From: Verrucomicrobiota bacterium
GTDB taxonomy: Bacteria; Verrucomicrobiota; Verrucomicrobiia; Verrucomicrobiales; DEV007
Reading direction: 5' to 3'
DNA: 64,000 nucleotides
Assembly: GCA_963205275.1 (NCBI GenBank)
Contig: CAUJIH010000042.1
Span: 17,176-81,175, forward strand
Made by a program: the position numbers and the translations under genes. Shown piece by piece: positions 43,322-50,859 of the stretch. Numbering within the stretch: position 1 is the stretch's first letter; every line of letters begins with the position of its first letter. The notes below the pieces were generated by a model that saw only the letters and a list, made by a program, of their open reading frames with translations, did no database searches and was not told the origin of the DNA.

Positions 43322-44650
43322 ATGTTCGCCAATCTCTCCGATAGTCTTCAGGAAACCTTCAAGAAGCTGCGTGGTCACGGCAAGATCACCGAGTCCAACA
43401 TCTCCGAAGCCCTGCGCGAGGTCCGTCTCTCTCTGTTAGAAGCAGACGTCGAGTTATCAGTGGCCAAAGAATTTATCGCTCGGGTCAAAGAGAAGGCGCT
43501 CGGCGAAAAGGTTCTCCGCACCGTCGCGCCCGGCCAACAAATCGTAAAAATCTTTCAGGACGAAATTACCGAACTCCTGGGAGGAGATGCCGCGCCACTC
43601 GATCTCAATCCTCCCGCTCGCATCATGCTGGTAGGTCTGAACGGTGCGGGAAAAACCACCACTTCTGCGAAGCTGGCTCTCCATCTGCGCAAACAGGGTC
43701 GCCGCCCGCTACTCATCGCCTGCGACCTCTACCGCCCGGCTGCCGTCGATCAGCTCGTCACGCTGGGGAAGCAGATCGACATCCCTGTTTTTCAACCTAC
43801 GCGTGGTTCTACCGATGTTCTAGCGGTCGCAAAGGAGGCTTTAAAGTGGGCCGAGACCCAAAACGGCACGGCTTTGATCTTCGATACCGCGGGGCGTCAA
43901 GAGGTGGATGATGCTCTGATCGAAGAGTTGAGACAGCTCCATGAGTTTCTCGCACCTCGCGAGACGCTTCTCGTGGCCGATTCGGCGACCGGTCAGCAAG
44001 CGGTGAACGTCGCTAAAGTTTTCGATGAAGTGATCGGACTCAGCGGACTCATCCTCACCAAGCTTGATGGGGATGCCCGCGGTGGAGCTGCCCTGTCGAT
44101 GCGTAGCATCACGGGCAAGCCGATCAAGTTCGTCGGAGTAGGGGAAAAGATTTCCGATCTTGAAGTCTTCGTACCTGACCGCATGGCAGGTCGAATTCTC
44201 GGCATGGGTGACATCGTGGGTCTAGTCGAAAAAGCTGCCGAAGCCATCGACGAGAACGAAGCTCTCCACATGGCGAAGCGTCTGGAGAAAGCCGAGTTCG
44301 ACTTCAACGACTTCCTTTCTCAGATGCGCATGATGAAGCGCATGGGCGGGATGACAGGTCTGCTAAAAATGCTGCCCGGAGTAGGAGATAAACTCAAGGA
44401 AATCGATGTGGATGAGCGACGACTCAAGCACACTGAGGCCATCGTCCTCTCCATGACGGCAAAGGAAAGGGCCAGACCAGAGATCATTAAGTCCTCACGC
44501 CGTCGCCGTATCGCACTCGGGAGCGGAACCAGCGTGACTCAGGTGAACCAGTTGCTAAAACAGTTCGGAGAAATGCGCAAGTTAATGAAAAACAAGGGAA
44601 AGATGAATCAACTCATGCGCCAGTTCGGGGGCATGGGGAAGAAACGGTGA
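43322..44650 (+). CDS. ffh: Signal recognition particle protein Ffh
   Basis: 442 residues from ATG 43322. It binds signal sequences and SRP RNA, targeting membrane proteins to FtsY. N domain (residues 1-90), G domain with GLNGAGKTTTSAKLA (about 105-119), DLYRPAA, DTAGRQ (about 188-193) and TKLDGDARGG (about 246-255), then the M domain (about 330-442) with the Met-rich helices MMKRMGGMTGLLKMLPG and the SRP-RNA motif SRRRRIALGSGT (about 390-401). Length is typical. Repeat A and B copies begin 20 bases after the stop. Confidence 0.97.
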   Translation: MFANLSDSLQETFKKLRGHGKITESNISEALREVRLSLLEADVELSVAKEFIARVKEKALGEKVLRTVAPGQQIVKIFQDEITELLGGDAAPLDLNPPARIMLVGLNGAGKTTTSAKLALHLRKQGRRPLLIACDLYRPAAVDQLVTLGKQIDIPVFQPTRGSTDVLAVAKEALKWAETQNGTALIFDTAGRQEVDDALIEELRQLHEFLAPRETLLVADSATGQQAVNVAKVFDEVIGLSGLILTKLDGDARGGAALSMRSITGKPIKFVGVGEKISDLEVFVPDRMAGRILGMGDIVGLVEKAAEAIDENEALHMAKRLEKAEFDFNDFLSQMRMMKRMGGMTGLLKMLPGVGDKLKEIDVDERRLKHTEAIVLSMTAKERARPEIIKSSRRRRIALGSGTSVTQVNQLLKQFGEMRKLMKNKGKMNQLMRQFGGMGKKR

Positions 44651-44671
44651 TCGATTGGAAGCTCGGAGAAG

Positions 44672-44746
44672 CCATTTCTGGGACCGCTGACGTCCTCGTC
44701 GGCAACATTTAATGGAACTGGCACCCGCCAGGAAGATATTTCGAAT
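44672..44746 (+). repeat. Dispersed structured repeat A, copy 2 (3'-truncated)
   Basis: Contains the same 25-base core as copies 1 and 3 (44679-44703) and the hairpin CTGGC-ACCC-GCCAG (44719-44732). The 3' part after TTCGAAT is replaced directly by repeat B, so the GGATGG end is missing. The upstream flank shares GGAAGCTC with copy 1. Confidence 0.85.
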
Positions 44747-44781
44747 TTTAAGGGACGGGCTATTTTCAATTATTTAGCCCG
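44746..44781 (+). repeat. Short dispersed repeat B, copy 4, with hairpin
   Basis: TTTTAAGGGACGGGCTATTT joined directly to truncated repeat A. CGGGCTA (44756-44762) pairs with TAGCCCG (44775-44781), a 7-bp stem. It could act as a terminator for ffh or the convergent LRR gene, though no uridine run is present. Confidence 0.6.
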
Positions 44782-44827
44782 ACCTTTAGAACTCCCCCCT
44801 GTGCTTATCCGCATTCATCTCTGCTTT

Positions 44828-44853
44828 AGCTCACTACGGTAGCTCACTCCGGT
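44828..44853. repeat. 13-bp tandem duplication at LRR gene stop
   Basis: AGCTCACTACGGT is followed at once by AGCTCACTCCGGT (12 of 13 identical). The second unit contains the stop codon of the minus-strand LRR gene. Confidence 0.75.
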
Positions 44854-46067
44854 AGAGCGAACTCTAAGATCAGTTCCTTCCGTTTCTCCTGGATTGGCTT
44901 CACGGATTCTGGTGTAACGCCCGATCCTCCCAGCATGACGATTACTAGCTTAGGCAAGCCTTCCACCACGCTGATATCATTCACCTTTCCACATTTCATC
45001 AGATTTAACTGGACGAGATTTTGTAGCCCGGACAGCGCAGATACATCAGTCAACTCAGTGCAGCCGCTCAGATCGAGCTGTTCCAGTCCGACCGCTGCTT
45101 CAATTCCCGACAGGGAAACAAGTTTCGGACAATTCGTGAATCCCGCATATTGAGAAAGCCCCGAAGGAATTCCCTGAAGCGACACGAGATTCGGACAATT
45201 ATCGAGATGAAGTTCTCGGAGAGTGGAGAGCTGCGTCAAAGGTTCCAGTGAGCGGATTCCCTCCTGTCCCCCCATACGCAACACCCGCAGCGCGGGCAGA
45301 GACGCGACTTCCGAAAGGTTGACCACTCCGACATTTTGCAAATCCAGCACCACCAGCTTCGACAGAGACCCCATGCGTGGCAGTTTCTTCAGACCCTTGG
45401 CATTGCTCAAATTCAGGTCCGTAAGATCACTCACCTGCGCCAGTCCGATCAGCTCCTCCAGTTTCTCACTTTCATCTAGGGATAATTGTTGAAGCGAGGG
45501 AAATGCCGACACATCCAGCTTTTCTAATGACTGACAGCGACTTAAATAGAGGTTCTTTAATTCTGGCAGATTGTCCGTCTCGAGCGAGCGTACACTGTGA
45601 CATCCGCTGAGATCGAGGGTCACTAGGCTCGCTAGATCGCGAATCCCCTTCGTGTCGGATAGAGCAGCACTCTCGGTAAAAATCAGCTCACGCAACTCCG
45701 GTAGCCCTGATACTCCCTCGGCAGAAATCAACGCTGGGCAGTCGAAGGCTCTGAGAGAGCGGAGCCCCGACATGCGATTGGCTCCAGCTAGGGTCTTCAG
45801 ATGAGGCGCTCCCGTCAGGTCGAGAGTGGTCAGCTTCCCAATCCGCAGAGCGAGAGTCGCCAGAGTCTCCAGATCTTCGATCAAGGGACTCGAGCATCCG
45901 ATGTAAAACTCATCACCAGCATCACCTTCAGAGAAATAAACCTGCGCTCCGTAGCGTCCCTCCAATTCTGTAATGGCGGCCTGCCGATGATGACTTTTCC
46001 ACAGCACCATGATTACGATCACGGCGATGATCGCGAAGAGCAGAGCGAAAAGGCGAGCCAGCTTCAT
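44844..46067 (-). CDS. Membrane-anchored leucine-rich repeat protein
   Basis: 407 residues from ATG 46067; a TTG ten codons upstream is unlikely. One N-terminal membrane segment (residues 5-25, LFALLFAIIAVIVIMVLW) is followed by a short domain and about fourteen LRR units of 20-24 residues (for example LVTLDLSGCHSVRSL, LTDLNLSNAKGLKKL, LEQLDLSGCTELTD). The L-x-x-L-x-L-S/N-x-C/A pattern is of the cysteine-containing/SDS22-like type. The LRR arc would face the periplasm and bind protein or glycan ligands. It lies 76 bases after the MoxR gene on the same strand. Confidence 0.85.
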   Translation of the reverse strand: MKLARLFALLFAIIAVIVIMVLWKSHHRQAAITELEGRYGAQVYFSEGDAGDEFYIGCSSPLIEDLETLATLALRIGKLTTLDLTGAPHLKTLAGANRMSGLRSLRAFDCPALISAEGVSGLPELRELIFTESAALSDTKGIRDLASLVTLDLSGCHSVRSLETDNLPELKNLYLSRCQSLEKLDVSAFPSLQQLSLDESEKLEELIGLAQVSDLTDLNLSNAKGLKKLPRMGSLSKLVVLDLQNVGVVNLSEVASLPALRVLRMGGQEGIRSLEPLTQLSTLRELHLDNCPNLVSLQGIPSGLSQYAGFTNCPKLVSLSGIEAAVGLEQLDLSGCTELTDVSALSGLQNLVQLNLMKCGKVNDISVVEGLPKLVIVMLGGSGVTPESVKPIQEKRKELILEFALPE

Positions 46068-46143
46068 GGACGAATCGATCTCACGCAGAGAACGCAAGAC
46101 ATTCTACCTGATCTAGAGCACTCGCGCCATAAGTGATTTTTGA

Positions 46144-47136
46144 TCAGGGTACCGGAACTCGCTCCAGAATCGATGCGATGATCGCATCGCTGCTGATCTC
46201 CTCAGCCTCGGCTTCATAACTCAACAGAATCCGATGGCGAAGCACATCATAGGCCAGGTCTTTCACGTCCTGCGGCACGACAAAACTGCGACCTTTCAGA
46301 TACGCTGTCGCCTTCGCCGCCAGAGCCAGATTGATCGAACCACGAGGCGAGGCTCCCGCCCTTACGAGCGGGGCGAGTCCAGGGTCAACGGTACCGGGAA
46401 CCCGAGTCGCATGAACCAAGCGCACGATATAATCCCGCACACCTTCGTCGATATGGATATAGTTCACCAATTCACGACTTGTGATCACGGTTTGGGGATC
46501 GATGATCGCCTGCACTCCAAGTTTCGCAGCAGAAGTCGCCATGCGATCCAATACGACCCTCTCCTCGGCGGGAGTGGGGTAATCGACGATCACTTTGAAC
46601 AGAAAGCGGTCGAGTTGAGCTTCGGGCAACTGATAGGTGCCCTCCTGATCGATGGGATTCTGCGTGGCCAGCACGAGGAAGGGATCAGGCAGTCGATAGG
46701 TCGTGTCACCGATTGTCACTTGTCGCTCCTGCATCGCTTCCAGCAAGGCGCTCTGCACCTTGGCCGGTGCGCGGTTGATCTCATCTGCCAACACCAGATT
46801 CGCGAACACTGGCCCCAGTTTGGGGGTAAACTGACTTGTCCCCGGATTGAAAATTAGTGTCCCCAGAAGATCGGCAGGGAGGAGATCCGGAGTAAACTGA
46901 ATCCGCTGAAATTTCGCAGAAATGACCCCGGCCAGAGTATTTACCGTGAGTGTTTTGGCCAATCCTGGCACACCTTCCAGAAGAACGTGCCCATTGGTGA
47001 GAAGTCCGATCAGAAGGCGATCAATCAGCGCCGACTGACCTACGACTACTCGCGCCATCTCTTCCTTTACTACCGGAACCCAGACGTTTTGTCGCTGAAT
47101 CTGTTCGGCCAATTGTTCGCTGTCTATCTCGTACAT
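46144..47136 (-). CDS. MoxR family AAA+ ATPase
   Basis: 330 residues. It begins [19 protein letters not shown] and has Walker [11 protein letters not shown] (about residues 53-62), Walker [14 protein letters not shown] (about 113-125), sensor 1 [11 protein letters not shown] (about 156-166), arginine finger LDRFLFK (about 174-180) and sensor 2 [10 protein letters not shown] (about 263-272). MoxR proteins act as chaperones that insert metals or assemble complexes, usually with DUF58 and VWA genes next door. Neither is present here; the downstream neighbour is an LRR protein. ATG start at 47136. Confidence 0.93.
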   Translation of the reverse strand: MYEIDSEQLAEQIQRQNVWVPVVKEEMARVVVGQSALIDRLLIGLLTNGHVLLEGVPGLAKTLTVNTLAGVISAKFQRIQFTPDLLPADLLGTLIFNPGTSQFTPKLGPVFANLVLADEINRAPAKVQSALLEAMQERQVTIGDTTYRLPDPFLVLATQNPIDQEGTYQLPEAQLDRFLFKVIVDYPTPAEERVVLDRMATSAAKLGVQAIIDPQTVITSRELVNYIHIDEGVRDYIVRLVHATRVPGTVDPGLAPLVRAGASPRGSINLALAAKATAYLKGRSFVVPQDVKDLAYDVLRHRILLSYEAEAEEISSDAIIASILERVPVP

Positions 47137-47237
47137 ACAGAGGAGGCGAAACGATCAATCCATTTTCCCAGCGTGCAAGTACAGAGGCTGCAAAACACCT
47201 GAAACACACCGACAAACTCACAAATTATCAAAACGGA

Positions 47238-47280
47238 GACACCTCCGCAGATTCCGAAATCGGATTCTAACGGAGGTGTC
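47238..47280 (-). terminator. Probable terminator of the HTH-receiver gene
   Basis: GACACCTCCG (47238-47247) pairs perfectly with CGGAGGTGTC (47271-47280) around a smaller TCCG/CGGA hairpin. On the minus strand a GTTTTGATAATTTG follows. It lies 44 bases past the receiver gene and 100 bases before moxR, so the two genes may not share a transcript. Confidence 0.65.
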
Positions 47281-47324
47281 GTGAGGACTTGGTGAAGAAA
47301 AGAAAATGACCGAACAAATCCCAC

Positions 47325-47888
47325 TCAGGCCGCGTCTGCGCCCTTGTGGCCAAGGATTTTCACGGTTCGATTCAATTGTTCGTATTCGATTGGCTTCTTG
47401 ATCACCGTAACGGGCCCAGATGCCAGAATCTTGGTCAGAATATCACTATCCGGATGCCCCGTGATGATCACGATAGGCAGGTCAGGATACAGCTTTTTGA
47501 GCTTCGCATACAACTCATCGCCCGGAATATCGGGTAACTTTAGGTCGAGGAAAACCAAATCGAAGCGCTGCCGCTCCGCATAGGAAATCGCCTCAGCACC
47601 CGTGCCGACCACGATACGACCGAAACCCGCCTTTTTGAGGAACTGCTTGAAGAGCGCTTGCAGTCCTGGGTCGTCATCGACGACCAACACGGTCGGCTGT
47701 CCGCTCTCATCCTTTTTTAGAATCTCGCTGTCTAGGCGACTGCGCTTGATTCTCCAGCGTCCGCCAATTTGGATGGCAGGCAATTGTCCACGCTGGACAA
47801 GATAGTACACCGTCGGAAGAGGAATCCTCAAATACTCTGAGGTCTCTTTCACGGTCATCAGTTCCGGTACGTCTTCGTCTTCTGCCAT
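47325..47888 (-). CDS. Excisionase-type HTH fused to a response-regulator receiver
   Basis: 187 residues. Residues 10-55 form an excisionase/MerR-like HTH (MTVKETSEYLRIPLPTVYYL, then GQLPAIQIGGRWRIKRSRLD). Residues 66-183 are a receiver domain: acidic pocket VLVVDDDPG (about 67-75), phospho-acceptor Asp in FLDLKLPD (about 113), Thr in IITGHPDSD (about 139) and Lys in VIKKPIE (about 163). In standard response regulators the DNA-binding domain is C-terminal; here the order is reversed. No histidine kinase is nearby. The excisionase HTH alone is weakly specific, so dimerisation through the receiver may control binding. Confidence 0.87.
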   Translation of the reverse strand: MAEDEDVPELMTVKETSEYLRIPLPTVYYLVQRGQLPAIQIGGRWRIKRSRLDSEILKKDESGQPTVLVVDDDPGLQALFKQFLKKAGFGRIVVGTGAEAISYAERQRFDLVFLDLKLPDIPGDELYAKLKKLYPDLPIVIITGHPDSDILTKILASGPVTVIKKPIEYEQLNRTVKILGHKGADAA

Positions 47889-48238
47889 TTTAAGTATCTG
47901 TGGTTTTTAAAAACAGTGTTTTCTCGTAAGAATTTGATGGAATTGGAGATCGTTAAAAATTCGCAATTTCAACAAATAACAGTCAGTTCTCTGAATAGTC
48001 TCCAACTTTATTAAAAATACAAGCGAATTTTGGAAAAATTTTCATTTCTGAGATTCTTTTTTGCGAAGAGATGAATCATGCGAGTCCATCAGGAAGATTG
48101 ACTCAGGCTGGAATGATTGCTTTCTTCTCCCTCTTTCCTGCGTCATGATCCTTGAAAGGGTCTAATTTTTGAGACTCTCGATTCGTATTCGTTTCGTGCT
48201 TCCATTGGAAAGATCCTCACATAGTCATTCATCCATTT
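47889..48238. other. AT-rich intergenic region, no gene seen
   Basis: 350 bases between divergent genes, noticeably AT-rich in the first 200 bases (for example CTTTATTAAAAATACAAGCG). It probably holds both promoters. I see no RNA gene, repeat or clear operator. Confidence 0.6.
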
Positions 48239-49108
48239 ATGCCCAGATTCGTCAGACGCCTTCCGGTTCCCGACAGCCTGCTTTTTATTACAGGACTGTT
48301 TCTGGCGTTGATGCTCGCTCCCTGTTCAGCTCTTGCGCAATCCTCTCAGTCCTACACGACCACCAGAGTCGCTGATGGTTTCGATTACCCGGTAGGCAAG
48401 CCGAACGGAGACGGGTATTACATCTTTCGTGGCTTTTCTCCGAATGGCCATCTCGGGGAAGACTGGAACGGAAACGGCGGCGGCGATACTGACGAAGGCG
48501 ATCCCGTTTACTCGATCGCTCACGGAATCGTCGTATTTTCTGAAGACTATGCTCGAGGTTGGGGCAACGTCGTCATCATCCGCCACGCCTATCGGGAAAA
48601 TAACGGTCAGATCGCTTTTATCGACTCTCTTTATGGTCATCTAAAAATGCGAGCAGTTCGTGTGGGGCAACAAGTCCAACGAGGCCAGGTCGTAGGGACG
48701 ATCGGCTGCGGCCCGCATCGGATGTATGCGGCTCATCTTCACTTCGAACTCCGCAAAGATCTTCGCGTCGGAATGCGCCGTGATCTTTATCCTCGCAATT
48801 ATCAAACATATTACACACCGAGGACCTTTATCGACGCGAAGCGAAACCTGCGCTATGAGGATCGTTTAGTACGCACCCCGATCAATACTTTCCTGAAGAG
48901 CAATCCCAATCGCATCGAGACGGAACCCATCGATCTCCCCAATCCTCCCATGACCTCGACTACTTCTACGCCGGATACGGTACGTCCCGTCGTGCCGGAA
49001 TCGGTCGAGAGCGTGATGGATGCGGAGACCAATCCAGCCGCCGTCACTCCGGAGAAATCAAAATCCTTTCTGGAAAGATTGGTGGAAAAGATGTCTCATC
49101 CGAAGTGA
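48239..49108 (+). CDS. Secreted M23 family metallopeptidase
   Basis: 289 residues with a signal peptide (about residues 1-34, ending ALAQ). The LytM-type zinc site is formed by HLGEDWNG (H-x-x-x-D, about 72-79) and the AHLHFELRK motif (H-x-H, about 163-171); SLYGHLKM (about 129-136) supplies the fourth His. It would cleave peptidoglycan cross-bridges or act as an amidase activator. The last 75 residues are Pro/Thr-rich and disordered. An insertion GNGGGDTDEGD near the metal site is rich in Gly and Asp. Faces the HTH-receiver gene across 350 bases. Confidence 0.9.
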   Translation: MPRFVRRLPVPDSLLFITGLFLALMLAPCSALAQSSQSYTTTRVADGFDYPVGKPNGDGYYIFRGFSPNGHLGEDWNGNGGGDTDEGDPVYSIAHGIVVFSEDYARGWGNVVIIRHAYRENNGQIAFIDSLYGHLKMRAVRVGQQVQRGQVVGTIGCGPHRMYAAHLHFELRKDLRVGMRRDLYPRNYQTYYTPRTFIDAKRNLRYEDRLVRTPINTFLKSNPNRIETEPIDLPNPPMTSTTSTPDTVRPVVPESVESVMDAETNPAAVTPEKSKSFLERLVEKMSHPK

Positions 49109-49144
49109 GAATCGGCGAGCCTCGCTCGCAGCGTCGGTACTCTT

Positions 49145-50716
49145 TCAGTTGCAGCGTTTCGCTAGGAAATACTCGACCGAATCGACTAGCGCCTGCCAGC
49201 TCGCTTGGATGATATTGTGACTGACCCCAACAGTGCCCCAGGTGTCGTGTCCGGCAGAGCTGAGAATAAAGACTCGCGTCTTCGCCGCTGTGCCCAAGTG
49301 TCCATCGATGATGCGCACCTTGTAATCGATCAGTTCCATCTCATCGATGGAGGGATAAGCGGAGCGCAGTGCCTTTCGCAGGGCACCATCGAGGGCGTTC
49401 ACCGGGCCTTCTCCTTCCGCCACGCGATATTCCTCCACTCCATTGACCGTCAACTTAACCGTTGCCCAGCAACTCTTATAGCCGTGCTCGCCGTCATGGC
49501 GAAACGAGCAGTGAAACTCTTTGAGGTCAAAAAAGGACCGTGAAGAACACAGATGTCGCCGGACCAACAATTCAAAGCTGGCCTCGGCAGCTTCGAATTC
49601 ATATCCCTGCTCCTCCATTACTTTCAAACTCTTCAGAATCTCTTGCGCCTCCGAACTGCCCTTTTCGATCTTTAACCCCAGCTCCTCCGCCTTCATCAGC
49701 ACGTTCGACTGCCCTGACAGTTCCGATACCAGAATGCGCTGCCGATTTCCCACCGCCTCGGGTTCAATGTGCTCAAAACTCTTCCGGACCTTCTGCACGG
49801 CGTTCACATGCATCCCGCCTTTGTGGGCAAAAGCTGTCGATCCGACGTAGGGAGCGCGAATATTGTGTGCATGATTCGCTTGATCATCGACGAAGTAGGA
49901 CAGGCGGGTCAGACGACTCAGATCAGACACCACAGGACGTCCCATCTTCAGCTGCAGATTCGGGATCACCGTGGTCAAATTACAATTTCCCGTGCGCTCA
50001 CCGTAGCCGTTGACGGTGCCCTGAACCTGAGTCGCTCCCGCTAGGATCGCCGCCAGTGCATTGGCCACCGCTACTCCTGTGTCGTCGTGCGTGTGAATGC
50101 CGATCGGAATCCCGAGAGTAGAAACAGCGATCGCGGCGAGTTCGGCTACTTCGTGCGGCATCGTACCACCGTTCGTATCACAGAGCACCACACAGTCTGC
50201 CCCACCCTCTTTCGCTGCCAAGAGAGTGGACAGGGCGTATTCCGCTGATTCCTTATACCCGTCAAAAAAGTGCTCGGCATCATACACCACCTCACGCCCG
50301 CTTTCCTTCAGATAGCGTACCGTGTCGCGAATCATGCACCGATTCTCCTCTTCCGTCGTCGAGAGAATCTTCTTCACGTGCAGCAGAGAACTCTTCCCAA
50401 AAAATGTCACGACGGGAGTGCGTGCTTCGAGCAGCAAGCGCACCTGGGGATCATCTTCGACTCCGATATCCTTTCGGCGCGTACTCCCGAACGCTGCAAT
50501 GCGTGCCGTCTTCCAGTCCTCATCAACCGCTCGCTCGAAAAATGAGATGTCCTTCGGGTTCGATCCTGGCCAGCCCCCTTCAATGTAGTGCATCCCGAAC
50601 GCATCCAACTCCTTCGCAATTCGAAGCTTGTCCAGTGAGCTAAAACTCACGCCCTCGCCTTGCGTGCCATCGCGAAGGGTCGTGTCATACAGTTTTACAT
50701 CAGGATATTTCGTCAT
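49145..50716 (-). CDS. cimA: (R)-citramalate synthase
   Basis: 523 residues from ATG 50716; an ATG at 50806 would add 30 residues without homologous character. The enzyme condenses pyruvate and acetyl-CoA on a threonine-independent route to isoleucine. The HMGL-type barrel begins VKLYDTTLRDGTQGEGVSFS (about residues 5-24), with GGWPGSNPKD (about 48-57), the H-x-H metal site GIHTHDDTG (about 208-216) and NGYGERTGNCNL (about 236-247). The C-terminal 130 residues are the LeuA-type regulatory domain (TVKLTVNGVEEYRVAEGEGP). GGWPGSNPKD and overall length favour CimA over LeuA. Confidence 0.92.
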   Translation of the reverse strand: MTKYPDVKLYDTTLRDGTQGEGVSFSSLDKLRIAKELDAFGMHYIEGGWPGSNPKDISFFERAVDEDWKTARIAAFGSTRRKDIGVEDDPQVRLLLEARTPVVTFFGKSSLLHVKKILSTTEEENRCMIRDTVRYLKESGREVVYDAEHFFDGYKESAEYALSTLLAAKEGGADCVVLCDTNGGTMPHEVAELAAIAVSTLGIPIGIHTHDDTGVAVANALAAILAGATQVQGTVNGYGERTGNCNLTTVIPNLQLKMGRPVVSDLSRLTRLSYFVDDQANHAHNIRAPYVGSTAFAHKGGMHVNAVQKVRKSFEHIEPEAVGNRQRILVSELSGQSNVLMKAEELGLKIEKGSSEAQEILKSLKVMEEQGYEFEAAEASFELLVRRHLCSSRSFFDLKEFHCSFRHDGEHGYKSCWATVKLTVNGVEEYRVAEGEGPVNALDGALRKALRSAYPSIDEMELIDYKVRIIDGHLGTAAKTRVFILSSAGHDTWGTVGVSHNIIQASWQALVDSVEYFLAKRCN

Positions 50717-50859
50717 GTAGAAGGCTCGTGAGAAGGGGAAAGGATACTTGGCCACTCCGCTGACGCAATCTTTTATTGGATAAGGAAAGGCCGCTCTCTT
50801 ATCCATCTAACGCCATCGCGGCTTTGACCGCAAAATTATTCCTCCCCTAAAGTGCCCCG

